Origin: Uloborus plumipes
Lineage: Eukaryota > Arthropoda > Arachnida > Araneae > Uloboridae
Length of the DNA stretch: 64,000 nucleotides
Assembly (NCBI GenBank): GCA_038373865.1
Contig: JAXGGA010002385.1
Span: 59,919-123,918 of the forward strand
Direction of reading: 5' to 3'
The notes below the pieces were generated by a model. It ran no database searches. It was not told the origin of the DNA and saw nothing but the letters and a program-made list of their open reading frames with translations. Below are positions 39,121-50,919 of the stretch, piece after piece. Position 1 is the first letter of the stretch; each line of letters opens with the position of its first letter. Made by a program: the position numbers and the translations under genes.

Positions 39121-40751
39121 TATGAACACATGAATGTAAACAGTTAAAATAAGGCAATGAAATACTTGATTTAACGCATGTCTATTTAAAACATTAGCTA
39201 ATAAATCTGCTAACGGGGTGTAATATTAGCTACTAATATATTATAACATCCCTTACTTCCTAACGAAAAGACGAATAAAGCTTTTCCTACAGAAAATAGG
39301 AGACAGAGCTTCGTTCAAATCAAATTTATCTACTGCTTCGTATGAGCTCATAAAAATACTCGGTCTGGCTTATCATATGCTGTCGTCAGCAGATTCCGTC
39401 CCTGCTCCTGGAGGTGCTGAAGTAAATATTGCCCGTCTAAGATGTGACATGATGATATCTAGAACTTAGTTCTGTATTATTTTTCAGGTTATAATACAAG
39501 GTAAAACATTGTAACATTTCGTTTCATGTTGGGACTTATGAAAAAATACCACTTATTTATATAATTTTTCTATTTAATATGATATATTTAAAATATATAG
39601 TAGTTTATACGAAATAGTTGGGAACTGCTGATTCTCTTATCCTTCTGGGGCATTTATTACTTCTAGGAAAAATATTTAAAGTTCTTTTTTTTTGCCCTTA
39701 CCCCAACCCCTTGTTTATTTATTTTTTTTTGCTTGGGAGTGTAGGGGGGGGGGGGGTAAACGTAGAAAATTCTTACTTATGTAAAAAAATATTCACTACT
39801 TAAAACGTTTTATGGAAATTTCACAAAGTGCAGGAGCTATGAGTAATTAAAAAAGAAATGCTTCAATTAATCAGTTAAGAGTGAATAAAATATGATAAAT
39901 TCAGGTGGTTCAAACTTTTCAAACATCGCAGCAAGTTATCGCGAATAGATTTAAAAAATCAGAATTTATAGTGATAATAGCTATTAGAGCTTAATTTATT
40001 TACTACACGTAATTTATCTTTTCATTTTAAGGTAATAGAAACATACATTTTAGACTATTTAGGATAGTTGAAAAAGTGAAACTTAACGAAGTTTGGCTTT
40101 GAAAACGAGGAAATAAACATTACCGTACTGGTCACTAACGTTCCTCACCGGTCTACCCTTGTCTTGTGGCCCACAACTTGAAAGCTAAGCTATTTAATGC
40201 GTTGGAAAGACGGAATTAATTTGAAGTTTTGAAAATGAGTAAAGCAAAATTATTCTACACAGCAAACCGTGGTTGCACGAAAATTTTTATACCTATGCAT
40301 CAACCAGTATGTTAATAAGCCCCAAAAAAATATATTAAACAACACATAAACTTGCTTAATAAATTCAAATGTATACTGAATGCATTACTTTGGCTATGCT
40401 GCCAAGAAGGTGTGAAAAGATAAATTTCAGGAATACAAAATTATAAGATTTGCACAGCATTGCCATTCCATCCAAAAATTCAGGTGTGTTTTGCATTAAA
40501 GAGTCCATCGGGATTTATTTGGCGCATATCCCTAATATTTGTCAATGACGGTGGTGAATTTTCAAGTGAATAAATGAACAATAATATAAATATCCAGAAA
40601 AAAAAACTTCTGCTTTTCCGATTTTTGTACCACTTAATATGTACTCTAAATTGACAAATAATAAAATACTGTTTTATTAATACTATATTTTTAAAAACGC
40701 TGCTTTTAGATGAAGTCTAACTGCAAATTTAATAAAGCGATAATTTAAATA
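39121..40751. other. Unique AT-rich sequence with poly-G run
   Basis: Holds a G run of about 14 at 39743-39757 after a T-rich stretch. No gene recognised. A slightly GC-richer patch around 40100-40200 is without structure. Confidence 0.4.
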
Positions 40752-41130
40752 GGGTAGGCAGACCAGTGAATGAACACTTAATCAAATGTTCAATTTTAAA
40801 AACTCATAGCATCGAAAAATATAGTAGCATTTGCCACATTACAGTAAAACTACTTCAGATGATATACGCAGTATTTAAAAAAAAGTTAGGAGAACTTTTA
40901 TGGTTCTGGTTTTAAGGGGGATTAAAACGAAAAAAAGTACCCAAACCCTGTGAATGAACACCCCTACCAGGGAAGAAATGCAGCATTTTCTAGTCATTTT
41001 ATTTCGGTAAATGTGTAGAAAGAAGTTTGTTCTGCTAATTCATCTAAGAAAAATGCTTCAAAACCTACTTTTTAGGACAAAAACTAGGTGTTCATTCACT
41101 GGAAGTATTCATTCACTAGTCGGTATACCC
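40752..41130. mobile_element. TA-flanked MITE, 379 bp
   Basis: GGGTAGGCAGACCAGTGAAT at 40752 is mirrored at the right end (GGGTATACCGACTAGTGAAT as inverse, ending 41130), with TA on both sides (40750-40751, 41131-41132). The GTGAATGAACAC motif also occurs internally near 40949 and 41090. No coding capacity. Confidence 0.78.
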
Positions 41131-41431
41131 TATATACGCAGGGGAATTCAGTTCTGTTTAGTCAAATTTAGTACAAAGTACATTCTATATGCATATTTAA
41201 AATGTAGCCTAAACCTATTTAGTTTAGTCAATTTTAGTACAGAGTACATTCTATATGCATATTTAAAATGTAGCCAAAACCTTCTTTTTTTTTAGAAAAA
41301 AATACTAAGTGTTCATTCACTAGAAGTGGTCATTCACTGGTCGTTATATCCTATATACGTAGGGGAATTCAGTTCTATTAAGTCAAATTTAGTACAAAGT
41401 ATATTCTATATACATGTTTAAAATGTAGCCA
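41080..41431. repeat. Tandem duplication of MITE right end plus flank, ~221 bp offset
   Basis: GTGTTCATTCACTrGAAG through AAAATGTAGCC at 41088-41209 is repeated at 41309-41431. A partial third copy of the TTTAGTACArAGTACATTCTATATGCATATTTAAAATGTAGCC segment sits at about 41228-41274. The duplicated block includes the MITE terminus and its flank, so duplication followed insertion. Confidence 0.85.
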
Positions 41432-42411
41432 CTTTCTTTTTTTCTTTCTTTTTTTTTGTTGGTAAAAAAATGCATAACTATTGAGTATTTTTTATTTCAG
41501 TTCACTGTTTCGTTGGCTTTATTTAATATTAAAAATCCGTTTTTATAAAAGTTTATTAGTTAACCCCATTGAAACAAGGAAGTAGAATAAAATATTAAAC
41601 TTACTAAAAACCAAAAGATTGTCAGGTATCTACACCTATTTTGAAAAAAAAGTAAACCACCCAGTCCACGCTTAAAATCTCCATCACTTTTCCGACGTCA
41701 AAAATCAAGTGAACCATTCAGACAAAAGTATAGGCAGATGTCTTGTGGTCTTTCATCTCTTCTGGGGTGTTGCATTTTGAGACTAGGCTATAGTTACACT
41801 GAAATTCTGAAGCCTCGCGCTCTCGAGCTGGGGCTATTCCTGCCACCCACAGTCCATCCATCAAGGGATAATGTATCTGGCAGGTGCTACGGAAATAGTT
41901 GTTTTAAAAAATAATGCCCCCTCAAACTACGATTGAGCAGATTTATAGAGATGTATTATTGGAGTGAGATATATATAGCTGGAAGGCATTGTTGAAAAGG
42001 TAAGTTTTGGGTACATAAGCAAATAATTCTGGTTATTAAGCAAATGAATGAGTAGAAGCTGTTAGATCTTAAAGTAGAAAAGGTAATGCATGTTTTACTT
42101 GAAAATTTTATGTTGAAAATTTGTTATTTAAAATTCGAGAAAAATAATTAATAAAATAATTATAACTAAAGTTTACATTTCAAAAACTGAATTTTAATGT
42201 TTACGGATAAATTGGCATCCGTATTTAAAAAATCTTAGTGGGATGATGGTCAACAAGCCCATTCATACTTTGTTTTACTGGTTAAAAAAAAATTTATAAC
42301 TACGTATATGTTCAGCACTGAAAATAATTTTAATTCAGAAAAGCTTAGAGATTTTTTACTTCTCTTTGTCTCAACTTATATCTATATTGATGCATTCTAT
42401 TTATTTAAACA
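41432..42411. other. Unique sequence with GC-richer stretch at ~41740-41900
   Basis: A balanced-composition stretch (for example GCCTCGCGCTCTCGAGCTGG) without an open frame. A donor-like AAAAG|GTAAGT lies at 41996-42005, but I see no matching exon. The remainder is AT-rich. Confidence 0.3.
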
Positions 42412-44250
42412 CTAGCTACTTAGCCCAGCTCTGTACGGGATTTATCTTGAGAAAATGTCATGCCAAGTGACACGTGTGTCTAAAAGTCTCGATTCAAATA
42501 AAGTCAATAGTTTGCTAGAACGCAGTACGAAAAATTAATCCATCGCGAAAGATTTTTTAAAGCCGTCCGTTACAGGAAAAGCCTAAAGCAAAAGCAAAAA
42601 TTTTATTTGTTTATGTTCAAGAAAAATGACAGCACCTTTTTCTCATTAATAATTTATTTCACCCTATATAATTTCTTTCACGCCCATGCAGACGATTTTT
42701 ATAAATCTAATTTAAAATGGATATTTCCAAATTTTCAAATGCCTGTGTCTTTCTACAGGGTGGATATATCGATTAGTGGGTTTGAAAAATCTTGGAAAGA
42801 AACAATCCTAACAGGTATTTTTTGCTTTCTTTCGAATGAGACCAAGATCGAGAAGATCCGACAAGTATTTCCAGATAGAGCCATTTTGAAGTAGAAAGAG
42901 CCATTTTGAAGTCCTTTATTCGAAATTCGAACGGATCGGTATTTTTTTGCTGCTCAAAAACCACATTATGATCCTTAGCGGGTGCCCAAGTATCTCCCTG
43001 CAAAATTTCGTCCAGATCCGAAGTAAACTGTGTATTTGTGTACGGTAGGGTGGAGCGAAAAAAATGAATTTTTGATTTTCGTAAACAGGTACCTTTCATT
43101 TACTGTGAATGAGGATAAGTAACAATTCTGTAAAATATTTCACTTTTGCGACGTCATCTTTAGTCTGCGCATTTGGCCTAAAGTTCTGAAATTTTTCATT
43201 TTTTAAATATTTTTCAAATTTTTTTAACAAATATTACAAATGATAAAACTAGTGATGGGTGGATATTAAATGGAAGAAAAAGGTTTAAAATATACAAGGA
43301 ATTTTTTCAAACCATTTTAAATTATGATTTCAGTCTGCGCATTAGGACCAAAGTTCATCAAATTTCCCAAAATTTCTGATATTTTCAACATTTTTTAACT
43401 CAGTTTTTCCTCTCAATATTCACTTGAAGTGTCTTCAAACCTGTTTTTGTTCATTTTGCTATTACTTTGCACTCTGCAACTCTTCGCTAGCTCATGTGGA
43501 ACTACCCAGGACCCACCACGAGGAGGTGGCCGCACTTTGGGTGCCACCCGCGCTCCCCTTGCTTCCAAACAATGAGAGCACACATCAACATTTTTTAGAC
43601 AAGTCAGGAACAATAAAATGTTTCTTTGAATAGGATATTGTTTGCATTGTTTTTGGTGGATGCTCTACAAAGACAGGAAAATACAAAGGTGTAATACGGA
43701 AACTGGAAGAAAAACTGGATAGACCTCTGTAACGGGATATTTGCCGATTACATTAGAATGAACTTAATTTGCGACATTTTTTGCAAAAGCTAGATGGACC
43801 AAAGTGATTTTTTGGGCGTGTTGGGCGAAACTAAGCAACATTTATACTTTCAAATCAGTTTAATTTGAACTGAACCTATAGAACTTGTCATTGATCAGAT
43901 CGATTTTGACAATAAAAATGATTTAAGTACTGAGCAACAGTAACTTCATGAGATAAGCAAGTTTTGACTGGGAAAATATCCAAAAAATTATGAAACAAAG
44001 CTTTCCCAAGCCAGATGGCTGACTACAGCAAACATAATCCTTAGACTATAATTTTTTTAAAGAGTTAATAACTTTCGCTGTAAAAGTGTCCTAGCTCTTT
44101 TAGGATGAAGTGCATACGTTACTAATTTAGCTATAAATTTGTGCGAGATTATAAAGAGTTATACTTATCTCTCCGGGAAAAAGCAGAAAATTGTATTCAC
44201 ATCTATTCAAAACAATGTATACTTTGCAACCTAGAAATATGCTGTTATCG

Positions 44251-44694
44251 ATATCTATGCATATAAAAATGGATGTATGTATGTTTGTTCCTTATTCAAA
44301 TCTACAGTTTTCGTCGGATTTTCAACAAAATTGGCACAGAGGTTCCTTGATGCACTAAAATTCACATAGTCGGGGTTTTGAAATTTTTAAAAAATCCAAA
44401 AAGCACAAGATTTAAACTTTTTGTCTCAAAATAGCCATTTTCTTTCACCTTTGAATAGATATAGTAATAGAGATAAGCCTTTAAGCATACAAATTGATAA
44501 AATGTAACACGTTTAAGTAGGAGTATTTTCCAACAAAGATTACGGTTAACAATGAATTATCAATTTAAAGCTCACCTATTTCATTTTAGTATGAAATGGG
44601 GTTTTATAGTCCCATGTAGATAGAATTCATTCAAATATATTTTTAGAGCTATGTTGTATTAATAAGCACCCGGGCAACGCCGGTAATAATCTAG
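44251..44694 (+). mobile_element. Helitron-like element inside the 43046 transposon
   Basis: It starts near ATATCTATGCATATAAAAATGG, continues with a GTATGTATGTTTGTTCCTTAT phrase and ends GCACCCGGGCAACGCCGGTAATAATCTAG|T at 44694. A GC-rich hairpin-capable stretch just before CTAG|T is the usual Helitron 3' layout. Non-coding and about 445 bp, so non-autonomous. Confidence 0.65.
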
Positions 44695-44778
44695 TTAGTT
44701 TATAAGAGAGAGCATATAAAGAAACTTGTTTTAAATCGTATTGTCAACGCTCAATCTAGAAAACAAACAAGTAAACAA

Positions 44779-45150
44779 GTGAGAATGCTTCAGATCTCAA
44801 AAATAGATAAAAATATATTTTCATACATTACATACATAAATCAAAAGCCAGAATACATCGATATGTTTTCTTGTCATGATGTGGAAATTACAAAGCCACC
44901 TTTTATACGTAATTTAACAACACAGTATTTACAAAGATTACTGGAAACTGAGAATTTAAATATGATTTCTGAATGCGCTCTTTTTAAACTTCCATTCAAG
45001 ACTCAATCAGTTGAAAGAGCTGTCAAATAGGTCACAAGCTCTTCAAAATTGGTATGTAATCACAGGAAAAGAAAAAGTTTAGTAAAAACGGGGATATCTG
45101 ATAGAAATATTAGATCAATTTACGACACAAAGGAACAATTTAACTGTTAA
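44779..45150 (+). pseudogene. Decayed transposase C-terminus of the 43046 element
   Basis: An 83-codon open stretch (44779-45030) ends in LPFKTQSVERAVK and a TAG. The same frame continues past the stop as VTSSSKLVCNHRKRK to a TAA at 45148. This parallels the C-terminus in the 16021 element (PCHTQSVE, CVKLVTEAA, VCGHENR), with TAG standing where a Leu codon is expected. The preceding TKPPF...SECALF segment also aligns with that protein. The N-terminal part was not found, and the Helitron-like insertion lies just upstream. Not functional. Confidence 0.65.
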
Positions 45151-45757
45151 AGACGTATCTAAGAAATGTAAATCCGTGCTCGCATTGGTTGGAAGGAAGG
45201 GCTCACGTGTAGGACTAGAAGTACGGTCACCTCCTCGTGGTGAGTCCTGGGTAGTTCCACATGAGCTAGCGAAGAGTTTCAGAGTGTAAAGTAATAACAA
45301 AATGAACAAAAATAGGTTTGAAGACACTTCAAGTGAATATTGAGAGGAAAAACTGAATTAAAAAATGTTGAAAATATCAGAAATTTTGGGAAATTTGATG
45401 AACTTTGGGCCTAATGCGCAGACTGAAATCATAATTTAAAATGGTTTGAAAAAATTCCTTGTATATTTTAAACCTTTTTCTTCCATTTAATATCCACCCG
45501 TCACTAGTTTTATCATTTGTAATATTTTTTTAAAAAATTTGAAAAATATTAAAAAAATCAAAAATTTTAAAACTTTAGGCCAAATGCGCAGACTAAAGAT
45601 GACGTCGCAAAAGTGAAATATTTCACAGAATTGTTACTTATCCTCATTCACAGTAAATGAAAGGTACCAGTTTACGAAAATCAAAAATTCATTTTTTTCG
45701 CTCCACCCTAGTGTACGGTACACACACACAAGCACATTCTTTTATTTATTTATGTGG

Positions 45758-46914
45758 AAATATTTCTGTTTTGTCTTTTTTGCTTTTCTTTAGCTGTTAT
45801 GTAGTTTTATTTTTATCTGCATGAAAACTCGGGTGGGTTTTAAAATATTGATTCCTAGTTTAAATAATTTGTCGAGCGAAAAAGAAACCCCCATTGAAAT
45901 CACAAAATACACATTATTTTTCTTTCATATATGTTAAGTTACATTTTATTTTTCTAATTAATGTATTTGTTTTGCTGAAATGTGGTCACATTTTGGTAAT
46001 TTCTTCGTGTTATTATTATTTTGGGTCTGCATCGAGTTTTGTGAAAAAAAAGTTTTCTTTTTTTTTTCAATTTTCGATGATGTATGGATCTTACAAGAGT
46101 TATGCTAAATGCAAAAAAAAAAAAAAAAGCTAGAAAATACTGCTAATTTTACTTCTTTTTAACAACTTTTCTCAAAGTGCTAAAATAGTATTTTTGGCCA
46201 CAGTTAGTTATAATAATTACATAGTTTATCAAAAAAACTAATTTTTAGAAAAGTAAGGCGTAAAAATTTAACTATTTTTACCACCAAATTTCTAAACATG
46301 ATATATTCTACTCGAATATTGTGAATAGCTCGGCTCGATTTGCACTTAAAACCAACAAAATATTTAAATAAAAAATCAAATATTGCGTCAAGCAATAGGT
46401 TTTTCAGGAAACCGTTACCAAAATCTTCAAATTAATTTATTTTCTTTTAGTTTAACTGCATGTAAATTTTTATTTACTCAGTCTTGAAGCAGTTTTTGAT
46501 TAAGAGGTTTTAGGCAAAACATTAAAATGTAAAATAAAACCAGTTTTCTATTGCATAATAATATATATCCCAACCCATTTTCTTCAAATCTCATCCTTTG
46601 TTTTTACATAATTTGCTTTTATCTTTTTTATTTTGCTTCCTCGCATATTTCATCGGAAATTAAAGCAACTGTGTGTGTATATGTTCAAAATTACATTTTT
46701 AAACGTAACAGTTATACAATTACAAACGTTAACACTGAAAATATAAGTTCAGAAAAGTTTCGATTTCTTTAAAACTTTTTCTGTCTCCAATTATACCTAC
46801 ATAGATATATCTTACTTTATTATTCTATTCAGCATTACCTAACTGTGTGTTTATAAGTTCAAAATAATATTTTAAATATAACAGGTATAAAATTAGTGTT
46901 GTAAACTAAAAAAA
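45758..46914. other. Unique AT-rich sequence; older tandem units near its end
   Basis: Plain AT-rich DNA. From about 46630 on, segments with AACTGTGTGT...TTCAAAAT and CTGTCTCCAATTATACCTACATAG resemble the spacer between the two blocks of the next repeat, so the tandem duplication may have begun here. Confidence 0.35.
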
Positions 46915-47471
46915 AAATATTTCTTTAATATTTTTACTCGTGGTAGGTGAATGGATAATTCTCCCCATCGTACAACTCCTTAGACTTCGATGACATTGTA
47001 AACACATAAACCATCATCAGGAAACAAATGGTCCTCCTCGGTAATATCCACAGTTCCGGATAAAAAAAAAAAACAGCTGTGTTTTACTGGTTTAGTAAAC
47101 TTTAACTATGCTTGTGTTTATCCCTGAAAATATTATAATTTCATGAAAGTATACAGTTTTTACTTTTCGTGTCTCAAAATATATTTACATAGATTCATCT
47201 TATTACATATAAGTATAGTTTTGTAATTTTAAGTTTTGTCTTTTTTAAAAAAAATGCAGCTGTGTGTCTCCGTTTAAAATAACTTTTAAATGCAACATTT
47301 TAAAATTACAAACTTTAAAAAATATTTATTTAATATTTTTACTCGTGGTAGGCGAATGGATAATTCTCCCTATCGTACAACTCCTTAGTCTTCGATGACA
47401 TTGTAAACACATAAACCATCATCAGGAAGCAAATGGTCCTCCTCGGTAATATCCACAGTTCCGGATAAAAA
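46915..47471. repeat. Tandem duplication (~410 bp) with a conserved ~130 bp block
   Basis: CTCGTGGTAGGYGAATGGAT through ATATCCACAGTTCCGGATAAAAA occurs at 46933-47069 and 47341-47471, differing at only four positions by eye, while the spacers between have drifted strongly. On the minus strand one frame of each block is open for about 43 codons to a TAA (C-terminus reading YVFTMSSKxKELYDxENYP...), and a second frame is open for 28 codons. Three of the four differences change an amino acid in the longer frame. The uneven conservation suggests an exon or a regulatory element. No protein family recognised. Confidence 0.7.
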
Positions 47472-47900
47472 CGCCCGCGTGCTCATAGATACCGTATATC
47501 GGAGTTACTTGTTCATATTTGCTGGAATTTATGTCATGGCTTGCCCGTTAACCTCGCGCTGAGAAGTTTATTGGCGTAACGATCGCAGACGCCATCTTTG
47601 TGGTGACGGAAGGCTTCCCGTGACTCTTGTGTCACATCTCTTGAGCAAAATGGATGATCTCGTAGCGCATATTTCGAGAGATGGCAAAAAATGCCTGTCG
47701 TTAAACAGAAAAGTCGATTTTTCTTCATCTTCTCCTCAGAGCACGATTTTTATTCGTTTTTTTTTCCTCTTTTTCGTCGCCCAGGGTTACTCGGTGAGGG
47801 ATGACTTCGATCTCTTAAGCGCCGCGGCCATCCTGTCAAACGCACCGCGATAACGGCTTTATATATGTGTATGTGAGGAGGGAAAGAAAGAAGAGATACG
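47472..47900. other. GC-richer island with a 67-codon open frame
   Basis: Composition is clearly less AT-rich than the surroundings. On the plus strand ATG 47650 opens 67 codons to TAA at 47851-47853. They encode a hydrophilic start, a short hydrophobic Phe-rich stretch and the end DDFDLLSAAAILSNAPR. An overlapping minus frame (47728-47534) is of similar length, so neither is convincing. It could be a small protein, a first exon or a conserved non-coding element. I do not recognise it. Confidence 0.25.
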
Positions 47901-49880
47901 GTGTTTAACGAAGGTGTTTTATTGCCCATCGTTACAATGAAATTTAGCCGCTGTCAAGTAAGAAACCAGCTGTAAGCTGAGTAAATTGAAAGAACTAATT
48001 GTTACAGTTCTCCGAGATAATGTATGAGTTTGGCGATGGAGATACTCCTAATGGGAAATATATATATTAGCGAAAGAAAAATTATCAAGAGTTATCAGGA
48101 GTCATACACTGACGCGAGCGAAAAGAAGAGAGTATTTTGCATTCATGAGTTTTTTTATTTGTTCATTTATTTAATAAATTTAAAAAAATATACGGTTTTA
48201 AAACAGTTTACTTAATTCTTCTGCGAAAATCAAATCCTAAGATGAATGAATCTTTGTGCTCTTAAAAAAAAAAAAAAACTTTTACTATAAAATGCAGTCA
48301 CCATGATTTTGGTTATAAAATAGATTTTTTTATTTCGGAATCATAAAGATGCTTCAATGTTCCTTTTTTTTAATGAAAAGCAAAAAAAAATAAATAAATA
48401 CGTCATAGGTAAAAAATAAAAAGAAGAAATAGTAGGCTACAAAAAGGAAAGTAAAAATAATAAAGTAAATAAATAAGAAACATGAAAATAAAAATAAATG
48501 AATAAAGAAATAAGAAAAATGAAGATGAAAATAAAAATTAAAAAATGAAGTGAAATAGATAAAAATAATTGATGTTCGTACATTGATTGTCGATCTAACA
48601 CACACACAAAACACATTTCTAAACGGAAAAAAAAGACTTAATTTCTACAACTTTGATTAATATTTCTGATGATTAAAGAATATAGTGCTTAAAAGGAATT
48701 TATCCTATTTACTTATTAAAGGAATATTACAATGCAGTATAGATAAAAGTCCAGCACAAATGTGAGTTTTAAAGAACTACTAAAAACAATAAATAATTAA
48801 ATTAAGAAAATAAATGATAGTGCATTTAACAGCAAATTGTATAGTATTGTAATTGTATAGTATTTTTAAAATCTTTGAAAACATCATTGAATTCAAATTT
48901 ATTCAAAATAATGTTATTTTACATTAAGTAATCAAGTGCACATTAAAATGAAATGTCTTCAATATTTTTTATTAAAACAAATATTTTATTTCGGCATATC
49001 CTCGAATATTAGATATAATATAATCATTAAGATACTGCATTTAAAGATATTTATTAAAATAAATCATTAATAATTTTGTCCGCATTGAAATCATTCAAAT
49101 TATTTAACTTTTATACATACATCTACGCAACCAGTTTTATTACTGGTGTGATTGATAATTTTAGAAGTACAATTGTTTTTATCACTTAGAAGACGTAATT
49201 GTCTATACCATGTGCAACGAGACGGATGAAAAAAATATTAACTGCACACTCTCCGCACTTTTCTCTATGGTTGTCATAGTTGCGGTGCTGTGATATTATT
49301 TCCCACTTAACTTTATGGTTAAATGCAAAGGACTTAAAACTGTTTTGTGCGTAAACTAGTATTCAATTAACGCTAATAGAATACTGTTTGAAGTATTTAT
49401 ATAACGGATACTCATGATGGCAGGTTTTGTTAAAACGAACTATTTAGCACTAGATTTGTTAGAAAACGTTTAGAAATAACTGAGATATGATGATATAAAT
49501 AATAGCGTAAGCCAAATTCGATAAACATAAAATAAATGAAATGTCTCAACATCAGTGTAGAAAAAAATATAGTGAAACTGTTGTCTTTCGGACGGTTTCT
49601 ATGGAGACGAGGCAAAATTTCTAAAATTGATACGTTTATTTTAAAGTAACCGAGTACAATACAATACAAAATCTTTTATTTTTAAAACTTTAAATTTCAA
49701 TCAACCTCTCTCCAAAGCACCCATCTATTTTCATTTTATTTTTCGATTTCCAAGTTTCATTTTCTGCGTTCACTCGATCGAAAAGTGCAGTAATCTCTAG
49801 CGAAGGAACAACATTACCGTTTCACTTCACCAAAAAGGAAATGACCAGCGGTAGTTAGAGCATCAAACCAAATCAACTTC
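47901..49880. other. AT-rich sequence with A-rich (AAATA)n-like stretch
   Basis: 48385-48560 is a purine-rich AAATAAAT/GAAAT low-complexity region that gives spurious Phe-rich frames on the minus strand. The rest is unique AT-rich DNA without a recognisable gene. Confidence 0.45.
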
Positions 49881-50018
49881 CTATCTCATCTCTTAAGGTA
49901 GTGCAGCCCGCCATATATACTCACTGCACCCCCAACAAACCGGATATCTGACGCTAGAGAAGCTGAAGATTACCGCCTGGAAGTATTTCTCCCCCGAAAT
50001 TAAGGTGTGCAACAAAGC

Positions 50019-50195
50019 TATAAAAACATCATGGATTACTCGGGAGTTTGTTTATTGTTGGTTTCTTTCGGGCTGTTCCTCAAGGAATAACCGAATTAGA
50101 CGTGATGTAATGTAGACGCATGTGAGGATTACGAGGAAATAGTCATCGGAATAGATGCGTATTTAGTGAGTGTTTCTGTATTAATGAAATAAGGT
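50019..50195 (+). promoter_or_regulatory. Possible TATA promoter and first exon with splice donor
   Basis: TATAAAAA (50019-50026) lies in a GC-richer stretch (about 49880-50260). Downstream, AATAAG|GTGAGT at 50188-50199 is a near-consensus splice donor (GT at 50194-50195). An ATG at 50031 opens only 20 codons with a signal-peptide-like hydrophobic core, but it lies too close to the TATA box to be in the transcript. The layout fits a non-coding first exon of about 145 nt. No downstream exon could be linked. Confidence 0.25.
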
Positions 50196-50919
50196 GAGTA
50201 CGAACTGCGCCAGGGAATAACGTGGTTAAAATAGCTAACGAGATTGGAAGAGAAATGCAGGTCACTAACTAGCTAGAGCTAAATTTTTAGCATAAGCATT
50301 TGAGCATAAAATATAAAAGTCACCATGCATAAAATATTTCCTTATAAATATTTTACTCCGTCTAATTAAATAGATTTATAAGGTGGAAAAATTAGGACAC
50401 AATTAATAGCTCGAACGCAAAAAAAAAAAAAAAAAAGATAAAGGGATGACTGTCTCACTGGGCAATGAAAAAACCACAATCGATTTTATTTCCTTTGAAA
50501 TAAAAAAAAAAAGCTTTGTTATGATTCTTTAGATTTTTTTTCATTGCTTTGACAGCCATCTTTAAAAAATCAAGTTAGATAACAAGAATTCAATACATTC
50601 TCTATTATTTCTGTGGCCTCAAACTTGATGGTTTAATATACGAATGCTGAAACGATAGTAGCTCGTCTTTTTACTATTTCGCTATCATGCCTGCTTGCCA
50701 CGTTACACTGACATTTTTTTTTTTAACATGGTTCCAGTAAAGAGTTTATTTACCAACGATGTCATTTATGGCTTGTACAACTATGATTACGATTATCTAT
50801 TACCGATGAGAGTTATGTATGTCTCGATAGCCTTAAATCAAATCCCGTCGAAAGACATGAAAAATTACGTATTCCTTTTTTTTTATTGTTAAGAGAAAAA
50901 AAAAGCCAACGGTTTCTGT
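50196..50919. other. Unique AT-rich sequence
   Basis: No gene recognised. Two poly-A runs, and a 65-codon chance frame (50695-50892). Confidence 0.4.

Larger units (their letters stand above)
43046..45710. mobile_element. Long-TIR transposon with exact 8-bp target duplication, 2665 bp
   Basis: GTGTACGG flanks both ends exactly (43038-43045, 45711-45718). The ends are TAGGGTGGAGCGAAAAAAAT and its inverse, with arms of about 575 bp (to ~43620, from ~45130). Two subterminal copies of AGTCTGCGCATTWGG lie 170 bp apart (43161 and 43331). End sequence, size, duplication length and the transposase remnant all ally it with the 16021 element. It is inserted into the 42412-45757 repeat and is itself interrupted at 44251-44694. 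Confidence 0.93.
42412..45757 (-). mobile_element. Helitron-like element (minus) split by the 43046 transposon
   Basis: On the minus strand the 3' end reads CTGGGCTAAGTAGCTAG|T (CTAG at 42415-42412, then T). The 5' side begins near 45757 with AAATAAATAAAAGAATGTGC and a (GT)n run. The pieces on either side of the inserted transposon join in register: CACAGTTTACTTCGGATCTGG and GATACTTGGGCACCCGC lie just 3' of the break on the minus strand. About 680 bp of element remain outside the insert. Open frames at 42607-42894 and 42773-43099 fall in this repeat and are not genes. Class is based on the terminus only. Confidence 0.6.

Noticed and set aside
41971..42005. TATA-like ATATATA followed by GTAAGT donor
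   Set aside because: The donor lies only about 25 bp from the TATA-like word, too close for a transcribed first exon between them.
42607..43099. 95- and 108-codon overlapping frames
   Set aside because: They lie in the minus-strand Helitron-like repeat and at the junction with the 43046 transposon. No motif or start context.
48354..48614. 86-codon Phe/Tyr-rich minus-strand frame, apparent membrane protein
   Set aside because: Product of the A-rich low-complexity stretch; hydrophobicity is a by-product of T-rich codons.
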